Assembly: GCA_017547175.1 (NCBI GenBank) | Contig: JAFYQI010000006.1 | Coordinates: 231,175 to 295,174 of the forward strand | Direction of reading: 5' to 3' | Length of the DNA: 64,000 bases | From: Alistipes sp. | GTDB lineage: Bacteria > Bacteroidota > Bacteroidia > Bacteroidales > Rikenellaceae | Shown: positions 35,855-45,016 of the stretch, piece after piece | Position numbering within the stretch: position 1 is the stretch's first letter | Layout: every line of letters starts with the position of its first letter | Notes under the pieces: model-generated | The model's input: only the letters and a program-made list of their open reading frames with translations | Database searches by the model: none | What the model was told of the DNA's origin: nothing | Position numbers and translations under genes: made by a program

Positions 35855-38800
35855 GCTTTTTGCAGGTTGTCGGTGCGGCCTTTATCGAAACGACCCAGCC
35901 GACCGATCAGGTAATACAATGCAGGATAGAGGAATATCCCCAATAACGTGGCAGAGAGCATGCCGCCCACCAATGCAACTCCCATGATGTTGCGCGCCGT
36001 AGCGTAAACTCCCGAAGCAAAGATCAGCGGACTGACACCCAAGATGAACGAAAATGCGGTCATCAGAATCGGTCGTAAGCGCAGATGTGCAGCCTCGATG
36101 GCGGCATCGCGTAGACTTAACCCCTCTTCGTGAAAGAGTTTATCGGCATATTCAACGACCAAAATGGCATTCTTGGCCGATAGACCAATGAGCATTACGA
36201 GCGAGATTTGCAGGTAGATGTCATTGACATAGACCGGATCGAACAGATGCGACAGTCCGATAAAGAGCAAGGCTCCCAAGACGGCGAGCGGTACGCTGAG
36301 CAAAATAGCCAGCGGTAACCCCCACGACTCATAGAGCGCTGCCAATGCCAGGAAGACAAACAACAGGGTAATGCCATAGACGAGTGTCCCCTTACCGCTC
36401 TCTTGAGCCTCTTGGTATGAAGTGCCACTCCAGGCAGTCGCAACACCTTCGGGCAACTCTTGAGATGCGAGTTGTTCGATGAGTGCCATGACGGTCGCCG
36501 TGGAAGCTCCGACGGCGGGCGTAATAGTCAATGAGAGCGATCGGTAAAGATTGAATTGTGATACGTAGGCTGAACCTACGGTATCGACGACCTCGATCAA
36601 CGACGAAAGTGGGATTGATTGTCCCGATGAAGATTGCACAAAGTAGCGTTCCAAGGCCTGTCGATCGCGTCGATAGTCCGGGGCTGCTTGGATGTAGGTT
36701 TGATACATCTTCCCGAAACGATTGAAGTTGTTGATGTAGCGACCTCCGAGCAGTGCGCTTAAATCGCCATACAACGTCGATAAATCAACCCCCATCGCCA
36801 AAGCCTGTTCTTTGTCGATACGCAGACGACGCTGTGGGATGCCGTCATTGAACTGCGTGGTGACAGCGGCAATCGACGACTCTTTACCAAGTGCCTCGAT
36901 CAGACGATCGGCCGCATCGCTTAAGTATTGACTCCCATGTCCTTCCAGATCTTGCAATTCGATCGTGATTCCCGATGTGACACCCAATCCGGGGATAGCC
37001 GGCGGAATGAATGCGTAGCAGGTCGCTTCGGGAATAGCCCAATAGAGTTCATCGGTCAATTCTCGGGCAATCTGCATGGCGCTCTTCGATCGTTTGTCGT
37101 AAGGCTGCAAGGCAACAAATACCACACCGTTGTTGGTTGATGCAATGCCGGCCATCATGTTGAAGCCGGCAGCAAACGAGGTGTCGAGCACTTCGGCGTG
37201 ACGACGAATAATGCGGTCAGTGTGGATCATCGCATCGCGTGTAATTTGGAGTGACGAGGCTTCGGGGGTAGTGACCATCACCATCACATAACCCTGATCC
37301 TCTTCGGGTAGGAAACCACCGGGCAATTTATGCCAAATAAGGAGAATCGTAAGCAGGATTGCACCGATCAGCAGCATTGTTCGTCCTGTATGGCGAATGA
37401 CCGTAGGCGTAAAGCGCGTATAACGTTTCTGCTCGCGATCGAAATAACGATTAAACCAGGCAAAGAATCCCTTTTGCGAGGGCGCTTTAGGGCGAAGCAG
37501 CATGGCGCATAAAGCCGGCGACAGGGTCAGTGCATTGAACATCGAGATTACCATCGAGACTGAAATCGTGATGGCAAATTGCTGGAAAAGTCGTCCCGTA
37601 ATGCCACCGGTGAATGATACTGGAATGAAAACCGCCAAGAGTACCAACGTAGTTGCAATGATGGGAGAGGCAACATGTCGCATGGCTTCAATGGTGGCTT
37701 TGTAGGGCTCCATGCCTCGTGCAATGTTGACCTGAACAGCCTCAACGACCACAATAGCATCATCCACAACAAGGCCGATGGCCAGCACCAAACCCAATAG
37801 TGAAATTACATTGAGTGTAAAACCCAAAAGGGGGAAAATAGCAAAGGCTCCAATCAGCGATACGGGAATGGCTACCAACGGGATGAGCGTGGCTCGCCAA
37901 TCTTGGATGAAGAGGTAGATGATGGCTACCACCAACAGGAGTGCAACAAGGAGCGTCCATATGATTTCGTGAATACCTGCGCGGATAGCTGTGGTCGTGT
38001 CAACAATAGTCGTGACCGTAATGCCATCCGGGAAACGTTTCTCGAGTCGTGCCATGGTGGCACGCACGGCATCACCAACCTCCATGGCGTTGCTTCCCGG
38101 CTCTTGGTAGATGACCAGCAGGGCGGTCGGATTACCTTCGAATCGCGAACTGCCCCCATACGATTGGCTGCCAAGCTCCACTTCGGCAATCTCTTTGAGA
38201 CGAATCTGTTCACCGGAGTCAGTCGTATAGACAATGATTTGAGCAAACTCTTCGGCTGTTGTGATGGCAGGGGGTAGGGTTACGGTATAGGTATAGACCG
38301 TTCCATCCGGAGCGGGTTCTGCTCCGAATTGCCCTGCAGGGTAAATGCCGCTTTGAGTACCAATTGCTTCGACAACGGCGTCAAGAGGTATTCCGTAGTA
38401 TTTCAACAGGTCGGGCTTCAGCCAAATGCGCATGGCATATTCAGCAGCTCCCATGATATCGATTTTACCGACTCCGTCGATTTTTAGGAACTCGTTTTGC
38501 AGGTTGATGTAGGCATAGTTGGATAGGTATTCCTCACCGTAACGGCCATCACTATGGAGCGCGTAGACCATCAAAAAACCGGTCATGGTTTTTTGAGTAG
38601 TCACTCCTTGCTGGGTGACCGCTTCGGGGAGTTTCGCAAGGGTAGTGGCGACCCGATTTTGGGTAAAGACAGCATCCATGTCGGGATCGGATCCGATGGC
38701 AAAGGTAACCTGCAACGATGAGGTGCCATCGTTGGCCGATGTGCCCTCGATGTATAGCATGTCGCTAACCCCCATAATGCTCTCCGAAAGAGGCGTGGTG

Positions 38801-38982
38801 ACCGATTTATCCACGGTTTCAGCATCGGCACCCGGGTAGGTTGCCGACACTTCAACAACCGGCGGCGTGATATCCGGATACTGCTCGACTGGGAGTGAAT
38901 AGAGTGATATGAGTCCCAAAAAGACAATCGCCACGGCAAGGGCAATGGCAAAGATGGGACGACGGACGAAAAATTGCTCCAT
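35851..38982 (-). CDS. RND multidrug efflux pump, HAE-1 (AcrB-like)
   Basis: 1043 residues from the ATG at 38982, chosen for the AAAGGGA ribosome binding sequence six bases before it and the typical start MEQFFVRRPIFA; an ATG at 39018 would overlap the adaptor gene. Twelve transmembrane helices and two large periplasmic loops are expected. The proton-relay pair is visible in GLVVDDAIVVVEAV (about residues 400-412), and GLSAKNAILVVEYA lies in the second half. It should export hydrophobic drugs or bile salts. Middle gene of a three-gene operon. Confidence 0.95.
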   Translation of the reverse strand: MEQFFVRRPIFAIALAVAIVFLGLISLYSLPVEQYPDITPPVVEVSATYPGADAETVDKSVTTPLSESIMGVSDMLYIEGTSANDGTSSLQVTFAIGSDPDMDAVFTQNRVATTLAKLPEAVTQQGVTTQKTMTGFLMVYALHSDGRYGEEYLSNYAYINLQNEFLKIDGVGKIDIMGAAEYAMRIWLKPDLLKYYGIPLDAVVEAIGTQSGIYPAGQFGAEPAPDGTVYTYTVTLPPAITTAEEFAQIIVYTTDSGEQIRLKEIAEVELGSQSYGGSSRFEGNPTALLVIYQEPGSNAMEVGDAVRATMARLEKRFPDGITVTTIVDTTTAIRAGIHEIIWTLLVALLLVVAIIYLFIQDWRATLIPLVAIPVSLIGAFAIFPLLGFTLNVISLLGLVLAIGLVVDDAIVVVEAVQVNIARGMEPYKATIEAMRHVASPIIATTLVLLAVFIPVSFTGGITGRLFQQFAITISVSMVISMFNALTLSPALCAMLLRPKAPSQKGFFAWFNRYFDREQKRYTRFTPTVIRHTGRTMLLIGAILLTILLIWHKLPGGFLPEEDQGYVMVMVTTPEASSLQITRDAMIHTDRIIRRHAEVLDTSFAAGFNMMAGIASTNNGVVFVALQPYDKRSKSAMQIARELTDELYWAIPEATCYAFIPPAIPGLGVTSGITIELQDLEGHGSQYLSDAADRLIEALGKESSIAAVTTQFNDGIPQRRLRIDKEQALAMGVDLSTLYGDLSALLGGRYINNFNRFGKMYQTYIQAAPDYRRDRQALERYFVQSSSGQSIPLSSLIEVVDTVGSAYVSQFNLYRSLSLTITPAVGASTATVMALIEQLASQELPEGVATAWSGTSYQEAQESGKGTLVYGITLLFVFLALAALYESWGLPLAILLSVPLAVLGALLFIGLSHLFDPVYVNDIYLQISLVMLIGLSAKNAILVVEYADKLFHEEGLSLRDAAIEAAHLRLRPILMTAFSFILGVSPLIFASGVYATARNIMGVALVGGMLSATLLGIFLYPALYYLIGRLGRFDKGRTDNLQKA

Positions 38983-38995
38983 GGTGTTCCCTTTA

Positions 38996-40105
38996 TCAAA
39001 TGTTTTTCGGTATGACATGCATTCCTTCGCGGAGCTTTTGTTGCCCCGTAATCACGACGCGCTCATGAGGCTTCACCCCCGTCTTGATGACCCATAATGA
39101 GTCGGAAATATTACCTGTTTCTACGCGCCGATAGTGAGCTGTACTATCGGGGGTGATGACCCATACCGAACTCACCCCTTGTGCCTGACTGACTGCTCGA
39201 ATTGGGACAACAAGGTGAGGCTCGGATTTGCCTACAAGGGCCTCTACGCGGGCAAACTGTCCGGCCTTGAGCGATTGATCCGGATTGGCAAATTTTACGA
39301 CAAGAATAAGTGTTCCGGTTTCCGTGGATATATCTTTGCGCGTGTGGCTGTAAAAGCCGGCTAGCGGATAACGATTGCCGTCGTCGAGCAGCAACGAAAT
39401 AGACGACAGTAAACTATCGTTGTCGTAGATCCGTTTTCGATCGCCCGTTATGCGCAGATAATCGGCCATTGGTATAGCCAAATCGAAAGAGAGGGTATCA
39501 ATATTGGAGATTGTAGTCAGTACCGTAAACTCGGTTCCCGGACCTACATAGTCACCAATGTGACCTTGAGAACTACCGGCGATACCGTCGATTGGCGAGT
39601 ATATTTTTGTATATCCGACATTGAGTTGTGCGTTGCGGAGCGTCTGTTCGGCGGACCGAACGGAGGCTTCAGAGGCTCGATATTGGGCGGTGTATTGGTC
39701 TAACTGCGCTTGACTAATGGCATTCATCGCGGCAAGCGGGACGGCTCGTTCATAGTTGTTGCTGTTTTCGATAGCTTGAGCCCGAGCCGATTGCAAGGCA
39801 GCTTCGGCGGCGTAAAGTGTAGTCGATAGTTGTGAAGGGTCAATTGTATAGAGCAATTGTCCACGCTTGACGGGCTTGCCACCATCAAATCGTTTGGAGG
39901 TTAAAAAACCATTTACGCGGGGCTGAATGACGGCATCGAAGTTGCTTTGCAGATAGCCGATAAATTGCATGCGCCGAGGTATCAATTCGGTGCGTACTTC
40001 GGTAACTTCGACCTCGAGCAACGGTGTACTTGCCTGCGTATGGTGGTGTCGACAACTTGTTAACGAAACGAAAACAATCAATAGAGTAACAATTTGTATG
40101 CGCAT
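38996..40105 (-). CDS. RND efflux periplasmic adaptor (membrane fusion protein)
   Basis: 369 residues from the ATG at 40105, which has AGGAAG upstream and gives a lipoprotein signal (SLTSC, Cys18); the longer frame to 40141 lacks these. It shows the HlyD-type order: barrel-sandwich hybrid (VIQPRVNGFL, KVGYTKIYSPIDGIAG-like NVGYTKIYSPIDGIAG), alpha-hairpin coiled coil (about 90-150), beta-barrel and membrane-proximal domain. It bridges the pump and outer-membrane duct. First gene of the operon; I see no clear consensus promoter in the 167-base gap shared with the divergent Hc1 gene. Confidence 0.94.
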   Translation of the reverse strand: MRIQIVTLLIVFVSLTSCRHHHTQASTPLLEVEVTEVRTELIPRRMQFIGYLQSNFDAVIQPRVNGFLTSKRFDGGKPVKRGQLLYTIDPSQLSTTLYAAEAALQSARAQAIENSNNYERAVPLAAMNAISQAQLDQYTAQYRASEASVRSAEQTLRNAQLNVGYTKIYSPIDGIAGSSQGHIGDYVGPGTEFTVLTTISNIDTLSFDLAIPMADYLRITGDRKRIYDNDSLLSSISLLLDDGNRYPLAGFYSHTRKDISTETGTLILVVKFANPDQSLKAGQFARVEALVGKSEPHLVVPIRAVSQAQGVSSVWVITPDSTAHYRRVETGNISDSLWVIKTGVKPHERVVITGQQKLREGMHVIPKNI

Positions 40106-40233
40106 AGCTTCCTGTTTGTCGAAAAAAATGACAAAAAACATACCGATACCGACAATTTGAGGCTGAATGGGTCGAAAATCTGCGAAAAATGATTTTTTTT
40201 TGTGGATTTATGATTTGATTTAGAATAATTTTA

Positions 40234-40241
40234 TATCTTTG
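40234..40241 (+). promoter_or_regulatory. putative -7 element of the Hc1-like gene
   Basis: TATCTTTG, 31 bases before the ATG at 40273, in a very AT-rich stretch. A TTTG lies 16 bases upstream, shorter than the usual 19. Confidence 0.5.
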
Positions 40242-40272
40242 TGACGATAACAACCCTTTAAATTTTAAGACA

Positions 40273-40446
40273 ATGAAAGAATTGGTTGCAAAGATCAACG
40301 AGCAGTATGAGGTGTTCGCCGTTAACGCAGCAGCTCAGGTAGAGAAGGGCAACAAGGCCGCAGGTACGCGTGCACGCAAGGCTGCTTTGGAGCTTTCGAA
40401 GCTGATGAAGGAGTTCCGCAAGGAGTCGGTAGAGGCTACGAAGTAA
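40273..40446 (+). CDS. histone H1-like (Hc1) small nucleoid protein, 57 residues
   Basis: Read directly: ATG at 40273, TAA at 40444-40446. It begins MKELVAKINEQYEVFAVNAA, continues with a lysine/alanine-rich core (KGNKAAGTRARKAALELS) and ends with KLMKEFRKESVEATK. This matches the short Hc1-like proteins common in Bacteroidota, which are thought to bind DNA and compact the nucleoid. Codon use (AAG, GAG, GCT) suggests high expression. It is a single-gene unit with a clear terminator. Confidence 0.85.
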   Translation: MKELVAKINEQYEVFAVNAAAQVEKGNKAAGTRARKAALELSKLMKEFRKESVEATK

Positions 40447-40473
40447 TCCTCGCCTTCGATTCTCAAACATGAT

Positions 40474-40505
40474 AAAGGCTGTCCTTTTCGGGACAGCCTT
40501 TATTG
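40474..40505 (+). terminator. terminator of the Hc1-like gene
   Basis: AAAGGCTGTCC pairs perfectly with GGGACAGCCTTT's complement strand around TTTTC, followed by ATTGTG. A compact, strong hairpin with a modest T-run. Confidence 0.85.
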
Positions 40506-40536
40506 TGTTTGTGTGTAGATCTTTCAAAATGAAACC

Positions 40537-41286
40537 TTATCTGCGCTTCAGGAAGCGAACGATGCGATGAGGCTTGTCGAGCGAGTGGGGATGATGGCCG
40601 CAACCACGTTTGCGAATGGTGCGGATGTGACGTTTGTAGTTGGTGGCAATCCGCCCGAAGTTCTCCTCGTAGGGGACAATCTCATCGCTGTCACCATAGC
40701 ATACAATGATCGGAATACGGGCATCGATGATGGTTTGAAAGTGTCGAATCGGGTAGTCATGCCCCTCCTCTAACGAACTGCCGGCTTGCTGCCACAATGC
40801 ACTCGCTTCACCGTAAAGCTTCGTTTCTTGCTTCGACGGCCAACTCTCTAAATCACAAACCGGAGCATCGATATAAATTTTTTCGATCTGCTCGGGATGG
40901 TCAATGGCGTAGCTCAATGCAAAAAATCCTCCGCGACTAAATCCCTCGATGATGAATTGATCGTTCAGCGCATAGCGGCGGCGAACTTCGTGGTAGAACG
41001 ATTCGAAGTCACGCTTTGATTGCGGATTCGCATAGGCGTGTGTCACATCGTAATAGGCTACCGTAAATCCCAATTTCAACATCTGCTCATCGACCGAAGG
41101 AAAGGCACCTAAAAATGCAGGGCGAACAATCCAGCGACCATTGCGCTCTCCCTCAGGGTGGATGACGATACATTCGCGATCGGCCACCGTAAAACGATCG
41201 TGACGATAACGATCTTGCCATTTGGGCTTGGCCGATAGGGTTGTCGTAATCAACAAGAGCAGGGCAAAACAGATCAAGTTTTTCAT
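40537..41286 (-). CDS. secreted alpha/beta hydrolase
   Basis: 249 residues with a signal peptide (about 1-19, TTTLSA). The serine nucleophile is in GFSRGGFF (near residue 116), a candidate acid in YGDSDEIVPYEEN (near 197), and a candidate histidine in GCGHHPHSLDKPH (near 229). The GFSRGG elbow and late GHHPHSL are like those of small secreted esterases seen with glycan or envelope genes. It is the last gene of the four-gene envelope operon, 12 bases after the phosphoethanolamine-transferase-like gene. Substrate unknown. Confidence 0.8.
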   Translation of the reverse strand: MKNLICFALLLLITTTLSAKPKWQDRYRHDRFTVADRECIVIHPEGERNGRWIVRPAFLGAFPSVDEQMLKLGFTVAYYDVTHAYANPQSKRDFESFYHEVRRRYALNDQFIIEGFSRGGFFALSYAIDHPEQIEKIYIDAPVCDLESWPSKQETKLYGEASALWQQAGSSLEEGHDYPIRHFQTIIDARIPIIVCYGDSDEIVPYEENFGRIATNYKRHIRTIRKRGCGHHPHSLDKPHRIVRFLKRR

Positions 41287-41298
41287 GTGACTATATTA

Positions 41299-43020
41299 TT
41301 ATAAGGTGTTACGAGAAATGCCGAAACTTTCGAGGAGTAGGAGATCTTCCTCCTGAAGTCCGGTCTGCAGGAATGAGATCGCTTCGTTGTGGTCGTTCAG
41401 GTAGTAACGAGGTGCCGACTCGTCGAATGCCGGGTTGACGAGCGATGCCGTTTGATCAACAAAACGTCCCTTGAGCGAAGCCATGTCGGCGATTGTGTGA
41501 TACATTGCATGTGTCGTGGCAGGGGCGTGACTCAACTTCTCCGCTGATGCGATTTTTTCGGGATGATAAGTCGAGTAACGTTCCGAAAACCAACAGAATG
41601 ATGCTACATAAAGTTGGTAGGCGGTCGTCGTTGGCGAGGCATGCAAAAAACGATTTCGGCTATCGTCCATCAGATCTTCTCCGTGGTCAGAGCAGTAGAG
41701 TAGCGCCGTGGCTGTATTGTCGAGCGAACGGAGGTAATCGATCGTCTCGGCCAAGAAGAAGTCGGTGTAACGCACCGAGTTGTCGTAGCCATTTAGCAAC
41801 ATTGACTTATGCTTTTTGCGAATGGCTACATCGGGGTCGGGCGTATAATAAGCCCCCTTGCGCGGGTAACGTTGGTTGTAGCTAAAGTGTGAACCGTAGC
41901 AGTGCAGAATAAAAAACAATTTATCACTGCGACTCCATTCGATGGCATGCTTCATTTCGGCCAACAGCTGGATGTCGAAGCGAGGATCATCCACGTAGAT
42001 CAGATTGTCAACATCTTCGGCCAAGTTGTCAATCATGGCACCTTGAGGCGATTGGTTTGAGATAAACCAACTCTCGAACCCTGCCTCGTTGAAGAGGGCC
42101 GGTAATCCCTTTCGGTGAAAAAGTTGTTCATGCTCATCGGTGTTGATGGATGAAAGCAAGAGCGGTACGCTTTTATGGGTGGTGTTATTTTGCGTCAGAA
42201 TATTGGTGAACAGGTGTAGATCCTCAATTTGCGAGAGGCGTGGATTGGTTTCACGTTCATAGCCATAAAGTTGCCAATTCATGGCACGCGATGCCTCCCC
42301 AATGATGTAAATGTAGATTTCACGACCGGGAATCGAATCGGTGCGCTCTGCCTCAAAATGGAAGTCGGCCGTGAACTCTTCATGCCGTACCGTCTTTCGG
42401 AATTCGGAGGAGGCCAGGCAGGCATTGTAGCATACATTGATGGGGAAAATTTCGTCACGTAACACATGCTTTCCATCACTCGTTCGGTAGGCCTGCCAAA
42501 GGGCTAATAAGCCAAGTGTAAAGATAGCCAGACCCGTATAGCGGAAAATTTTGCGAAGCTTACGCGAGAATACGCGTCGTTTGGCAATCTCGCGAGTGGC
42601 CAAATAGAGAATCGGGAGATAGATGGCTCCGACAATCAATATGGCTGGATAGATGTTGGCCAATAGTTCGTTAGCTTCGTTGGGATTGGTTGTTACGAGG
42701 TTGGTAAACATGTCGGTTGCAATGATCGAATTGCCGAATAAATAGAGCAACACAATCTGAAATGCACCAAAAAAGATGAACGGAAAGCCCAACCAGATCA
42801 TGATTCCCGAACGACGCAAAGCGACACTCCACATCAGATAGAAACCTAATGGGAGGAGAATCAAAGCCTCGGTACTCCACCAGCTATATCGTTCCGTGAT
42901 TGCCAGCATGAAATTGGGTGCGATAATCGCAGCCAAAAACCAAACCGTCAACAGAATGGAGAATCTACTGCGGGTCATTGGCAACTTTTCGGTAGGAGTA
43001 TATGATGTTTGTTTGGTCAT
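41299..43020 (-). CDS. EptA-like phosphoethanolamine transferase (sulfatase fold), atypical nucleophile site
   Basis: 573 residues. Five transmembrane helices lie in the first 180 residues, then the periplasmic sulfatase/alkaline phosphatase domain with IIGEASRAMNWQLYGYERET (238-258), HCYGSHFSYNQRYP near 368 and YCSDHGEDL near 442, the metal-site motifs. EptA enzymes move phosphoethanolamine from lipid to lipid A or another envelope acceptor, using a threonine in GET; here that position is Ala243, followed by Ser244. Ser244 might stand in. It lies between a D15 barrel and a hydrolase in one operon. Confidence 0.85.
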   Translation of the reverse strand: MTKQTSYTPTEKLPMTRSRFSILLTVWFLAAIIAPNFMLAITERYSWWSTEALILLPLGFYLMWSVALRRSGIMIWLGFPFIFFGAFQIVLLYLFGNSIIATDMFTNLVTTNPNEANELLANIYPAILIVGAIYLPILYLATREIAKRRVFSRKLRKIFRYTGLAIFTLGLLALWQAYRTSDGKHVLRDEIFPINVCYNACLASSEFRKTVRHEEFTADFHFEAERTDSIPGREIYIYIIGEASRAMNWQLYGYERETNPRLSQIEDLHLFTNILTQNNTTHKSVPLLLSSINTDEHEQLFHRKGLPALFNEAGFESWFISNQSPQGAMIDNLAEDVDNLIYVDDPRFDIQLLAEMKHAIEWSRSDKLFFILHCYGSHFSYNQRYPRKGAYYTPDPDVAIRKKHKSMLLNGYDNSVRYTDFFLAETIDYLRSLDNTATALLYCSDHGEDLMDDSRNRFLHASPTTTAYQLYVASFCWFSERYSTYHPEKIASAEKLSHAPATTHAMYHTIADMASLKGRFVDQTASLVNPAFDESAPRYYLNDHNEAISFLQTGLQEEDLLLLESFGISRNTL

Positions 43021-43029
43021 ATGTCAATG

Positions 43030-44247
43030 TTAGAAAGCTTCGTTAATAGAGAGCAGGAAACCGCTTGTCGAACGCCCAAAGCCATAGTCGATGCGTACAT
43101 TGACACGTTGCTTCAACTCCCAGCGTAGTCCCAAGCCATAGTTTGGCAACGCGTGACGCCATGCGAAGGGCTCGCGCTTGGAGAAGACCGTGCCTGCTCC
43201 GCCCCATACCACGCAACCGATGCGTCGCCAAATGCGCTGGCGTAACTCCACCTGCGCAGTGAGTAGGTTGTTGTCGGTGTATTGGCCGAGGTAGTAACCG
43301 CGCATGCGTTCATTACCTCCCAGACGTGCCAAGAGTGGCCACGGAGTACCTTCCGAGTTGAATTCGCCGTAGAGGTCCGTAGCCAACAGGCCGCTCGACC
43401 AAAGGCGGTGGTAAGAGTTGGCCCGAAACTTGACTCGCCAAAGCGATTTGTTGCAATTGCCCAATCCACGCGCAAACCACATGCCCTGCACGCTGAGATA
43501 GGCTCCTCGCCAGGGGTTGGGGATGAAGTCGCGCGAATCATACTCGAGACTCGCACCCAGCCCCGTAGCCGTATAGGTATGGTGTTGACCCTCCAGATAG
43601 CCGAGGCTCACCTCGTTAAACTTGCGTCCCTGGATGTGCTCGAAGTTGAGCACCGGACCGAGGTAGGTGTTCGGGAGGATGCGGTGCTGGTAGCGACCGT
43701 AGATCAGGTAACGCTCCTCGACCATCTCGGATTTAGGGTTGTGTGCGCCGGCCCGATAGCCAATGCCCCAGACATCGCGTGGTGCGGATGAAAAGTTGAT
43801 GTCGTAGTCGATCTTACCCTTTACATTGCGAAAGAGGTTGTTGCCCATCACGCCCACCGAGAAGTACCCCGAGGTGGTCACGTTGGCATAGATCGAGATG
43901 TCGGAAGGTGGGGTGATTGAGTCGGTGCGATCGAGGCGGTAGAGGCCTGCAGCCAAAACCGCAATGCCGAGTTTTGTGGTCTTCGAGTAGCTCGGACCAC
44001 CGGCAAAGGTGATGTCAAGCTTTTTGTCAAAGGTGTGATCCTCTGTCGATTTGTCGAAATAATTGACTACGCGGCGTATGAAATTTTGCCGCGTGGGAGT
44101 TTGTTGCATGGTATCGGCGACAAGGGGTGTATAGGTATAATGTACCGTGTCGCCATCAATAATATGGTAACGAGATTGGGTTTGAGCATCCGTGATAGCG
44201 GGAAGCCCAAGAAACAATATAAGCAGGGTGAAGATGATGCGCCGCAT
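43030..44247 (-). CDS. D15/Omp85-type outer-membrane barrel protein
   Basis: 405 residues with a signal peptide (about 1-21, ITDAQ). A short linker (about 22-80) precedes the barrel. The segment LLARLGGNERMRGYYLGQYTDN (near residue 310) carries the RGY-like motif of the Omp85 barrel, preceded by GLGASLEYDSRDFIPNPWRGAYL, a typical D15 strand pair. No POTRA domains. Similar in type to the barrel at 5123 but not a close copy. Ten bases separate it from the thioredoxin-like gene and nine from the transferase gene. Confidence 0.82.
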   Translation of the reverse strand: MRRIIFTLLILFLGLPAITDAQTQSRYHIIDGDTVHYTYTPLVADTMQQTPTRQNFIRRVVNYFDKSTEDHTFDKKLDITFAGGPSYSKTTKLGIAVLAAGLYRLDRTDSITPPSDISIYANVTTSGYFSVGVMGNNLFRNVKGKIDYDINFSSAPRDVWGIGYRAGAHNPKSEMVEERYLIYGRYQHRILPNTYLGPVLNFEHIQGRKFNEVSLGYLEGQHHTYTATGLGASLEYDSRDFIPNPWRGAYLSVQGMWFARGLGNCNKSLWRVKFRANSYHRLWSSGLLATDLYGEFNSEGTPWPLLARLGGNERMRGYYLGQYTDNNLLTAQVELRQRIWRRIGCVVWGGAGTVFSKREPFAWRHALPNYGLGLRWELKQRVNVRIDYGFGRSTSGFLLSINEAF

Positions 44248-44257
44248 CCTGACTATT

Positions 44258-44770
44258 TTAGCGATAGCGTGTAACTACGCGATAAAATTCATCCTTGTCC
44301 TCTTGTGTCAGTTCGCCTTTGCGCAGAAAGAGCATCTCTCCATCGCGCGATACGAGCATCAAAACAAATTGGTTGTTGCAGTCCCCGAGCCCCCAGGCTT
44401 TGGCGAGCGAACGATCCGTGTCGGCCAGAATTGTGGCATTGTTCTTCTCGGTACGTTTGCGTGCAATGGTTCTTACGATGGCATTCGGAAGCATCGTGTC
44501 CTTGAGATTGAGCACGCCAAAACCTTCGATATTTTCACCTTGAGCAGCGTGGTTTTCCTCGATCTCAACAGTAAACTGATCGTTTTGCTTGTGGCGGTCG
44601 GGGTCCACATAAAAGATCAATATGTGTTTTTCGCCATACCACGGCAACATGGCTGGCTGATTACGTAAATCACGCAATTCGACATTCTCCAACTTGGTGG
44701 TTTGAGGCTCTTGAGCCGCAAGCGGCCCTATGGCAATCAGTGCGCACAGCAACAATAGTAGTTGTTTCAT
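44258..44770 (-). CDS. YtfJ-like secreted thioredoxin-fold protein
   Basis: 170 residues with a signal peptide (about 1-19, GPLAAQ). The ILIFYVDPDRHKQNDQF segment and the later ATILADTDRSLAKAWGLGD and QFVLMLVSRDGEMLFLRKGEL follow the YtfJ/peroxiredoxin-like fold. No CXXC pair is present, so classical disulfide exchange is unlikely; one cysteine lies in GDCNNQ. First gene of the envelope operon. Function is unknown. Confidence 0.75.
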   Translation of the reverse strand: MKQLLLLLCALIAIGPLAAQEPQTTKLENVELRDLRNQPAMLPWYGEKHILIFYVDPDRHKQNDQFTVEIEENHAAQGENIEGFGVLNLKDTMLPNAIVRTIARKRTEKNNATILADTDRSLAKAWGLGDCNNQFVLMLVSRDGEMLFLRKGELTQEDKDEFYRVVTRYR

Positions 44771-44798
44771 CTCTTTGGATAAATAAAAAATGTTGGGG

Positions 44799-44806
44799 CA
44801 AAGTTA
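44799..44806 (-). promoter_or_regulatory. putative -7 element of the four-gene envelope operon
   Basis: TAACTTTG on the minus strand, 28 bases before the first ATG of the operon. No clear -33 partner at 19 bases. Confidence 0.5.
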
Positions 44807-44939
44807 ACCTTTTTCCTCGAACTTTCGATGTGTGTTTCGAGATATAAGTTGTTCGTTTTAGCTCGAGAACTGCCCAAATAGTCCGACTCATCCGTACTTT
44901 AGGCCTCCCAAAGGGAAAAATTGGTGAATTGCTATGCAC

Positions 44940-44994
44940 GATACGAGAAAAGGCATGCAGGAATTTGAGATTCTGCAATGCCTTTTCTCGTATC
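44940..44994. terminator. very long hairpin downstream of the phosphatase gene
   Basis: GATACGAGAAAAGGCAT pairs perfectly over 17 bases with ATGCCTTTTCTCGTATC, and the pairing continues inward with mismatches to a small TTGAGA loop. It follows the phosphatase stop by 22 bases on the minus strand. T-runs are inside the stem, not after it, so it may be a terminator and also a stable RNA end. Confidence 0.7.
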
Positions 44995-45016
44995 TGTATT
45001 TTTGCGTGAGAGCGGT

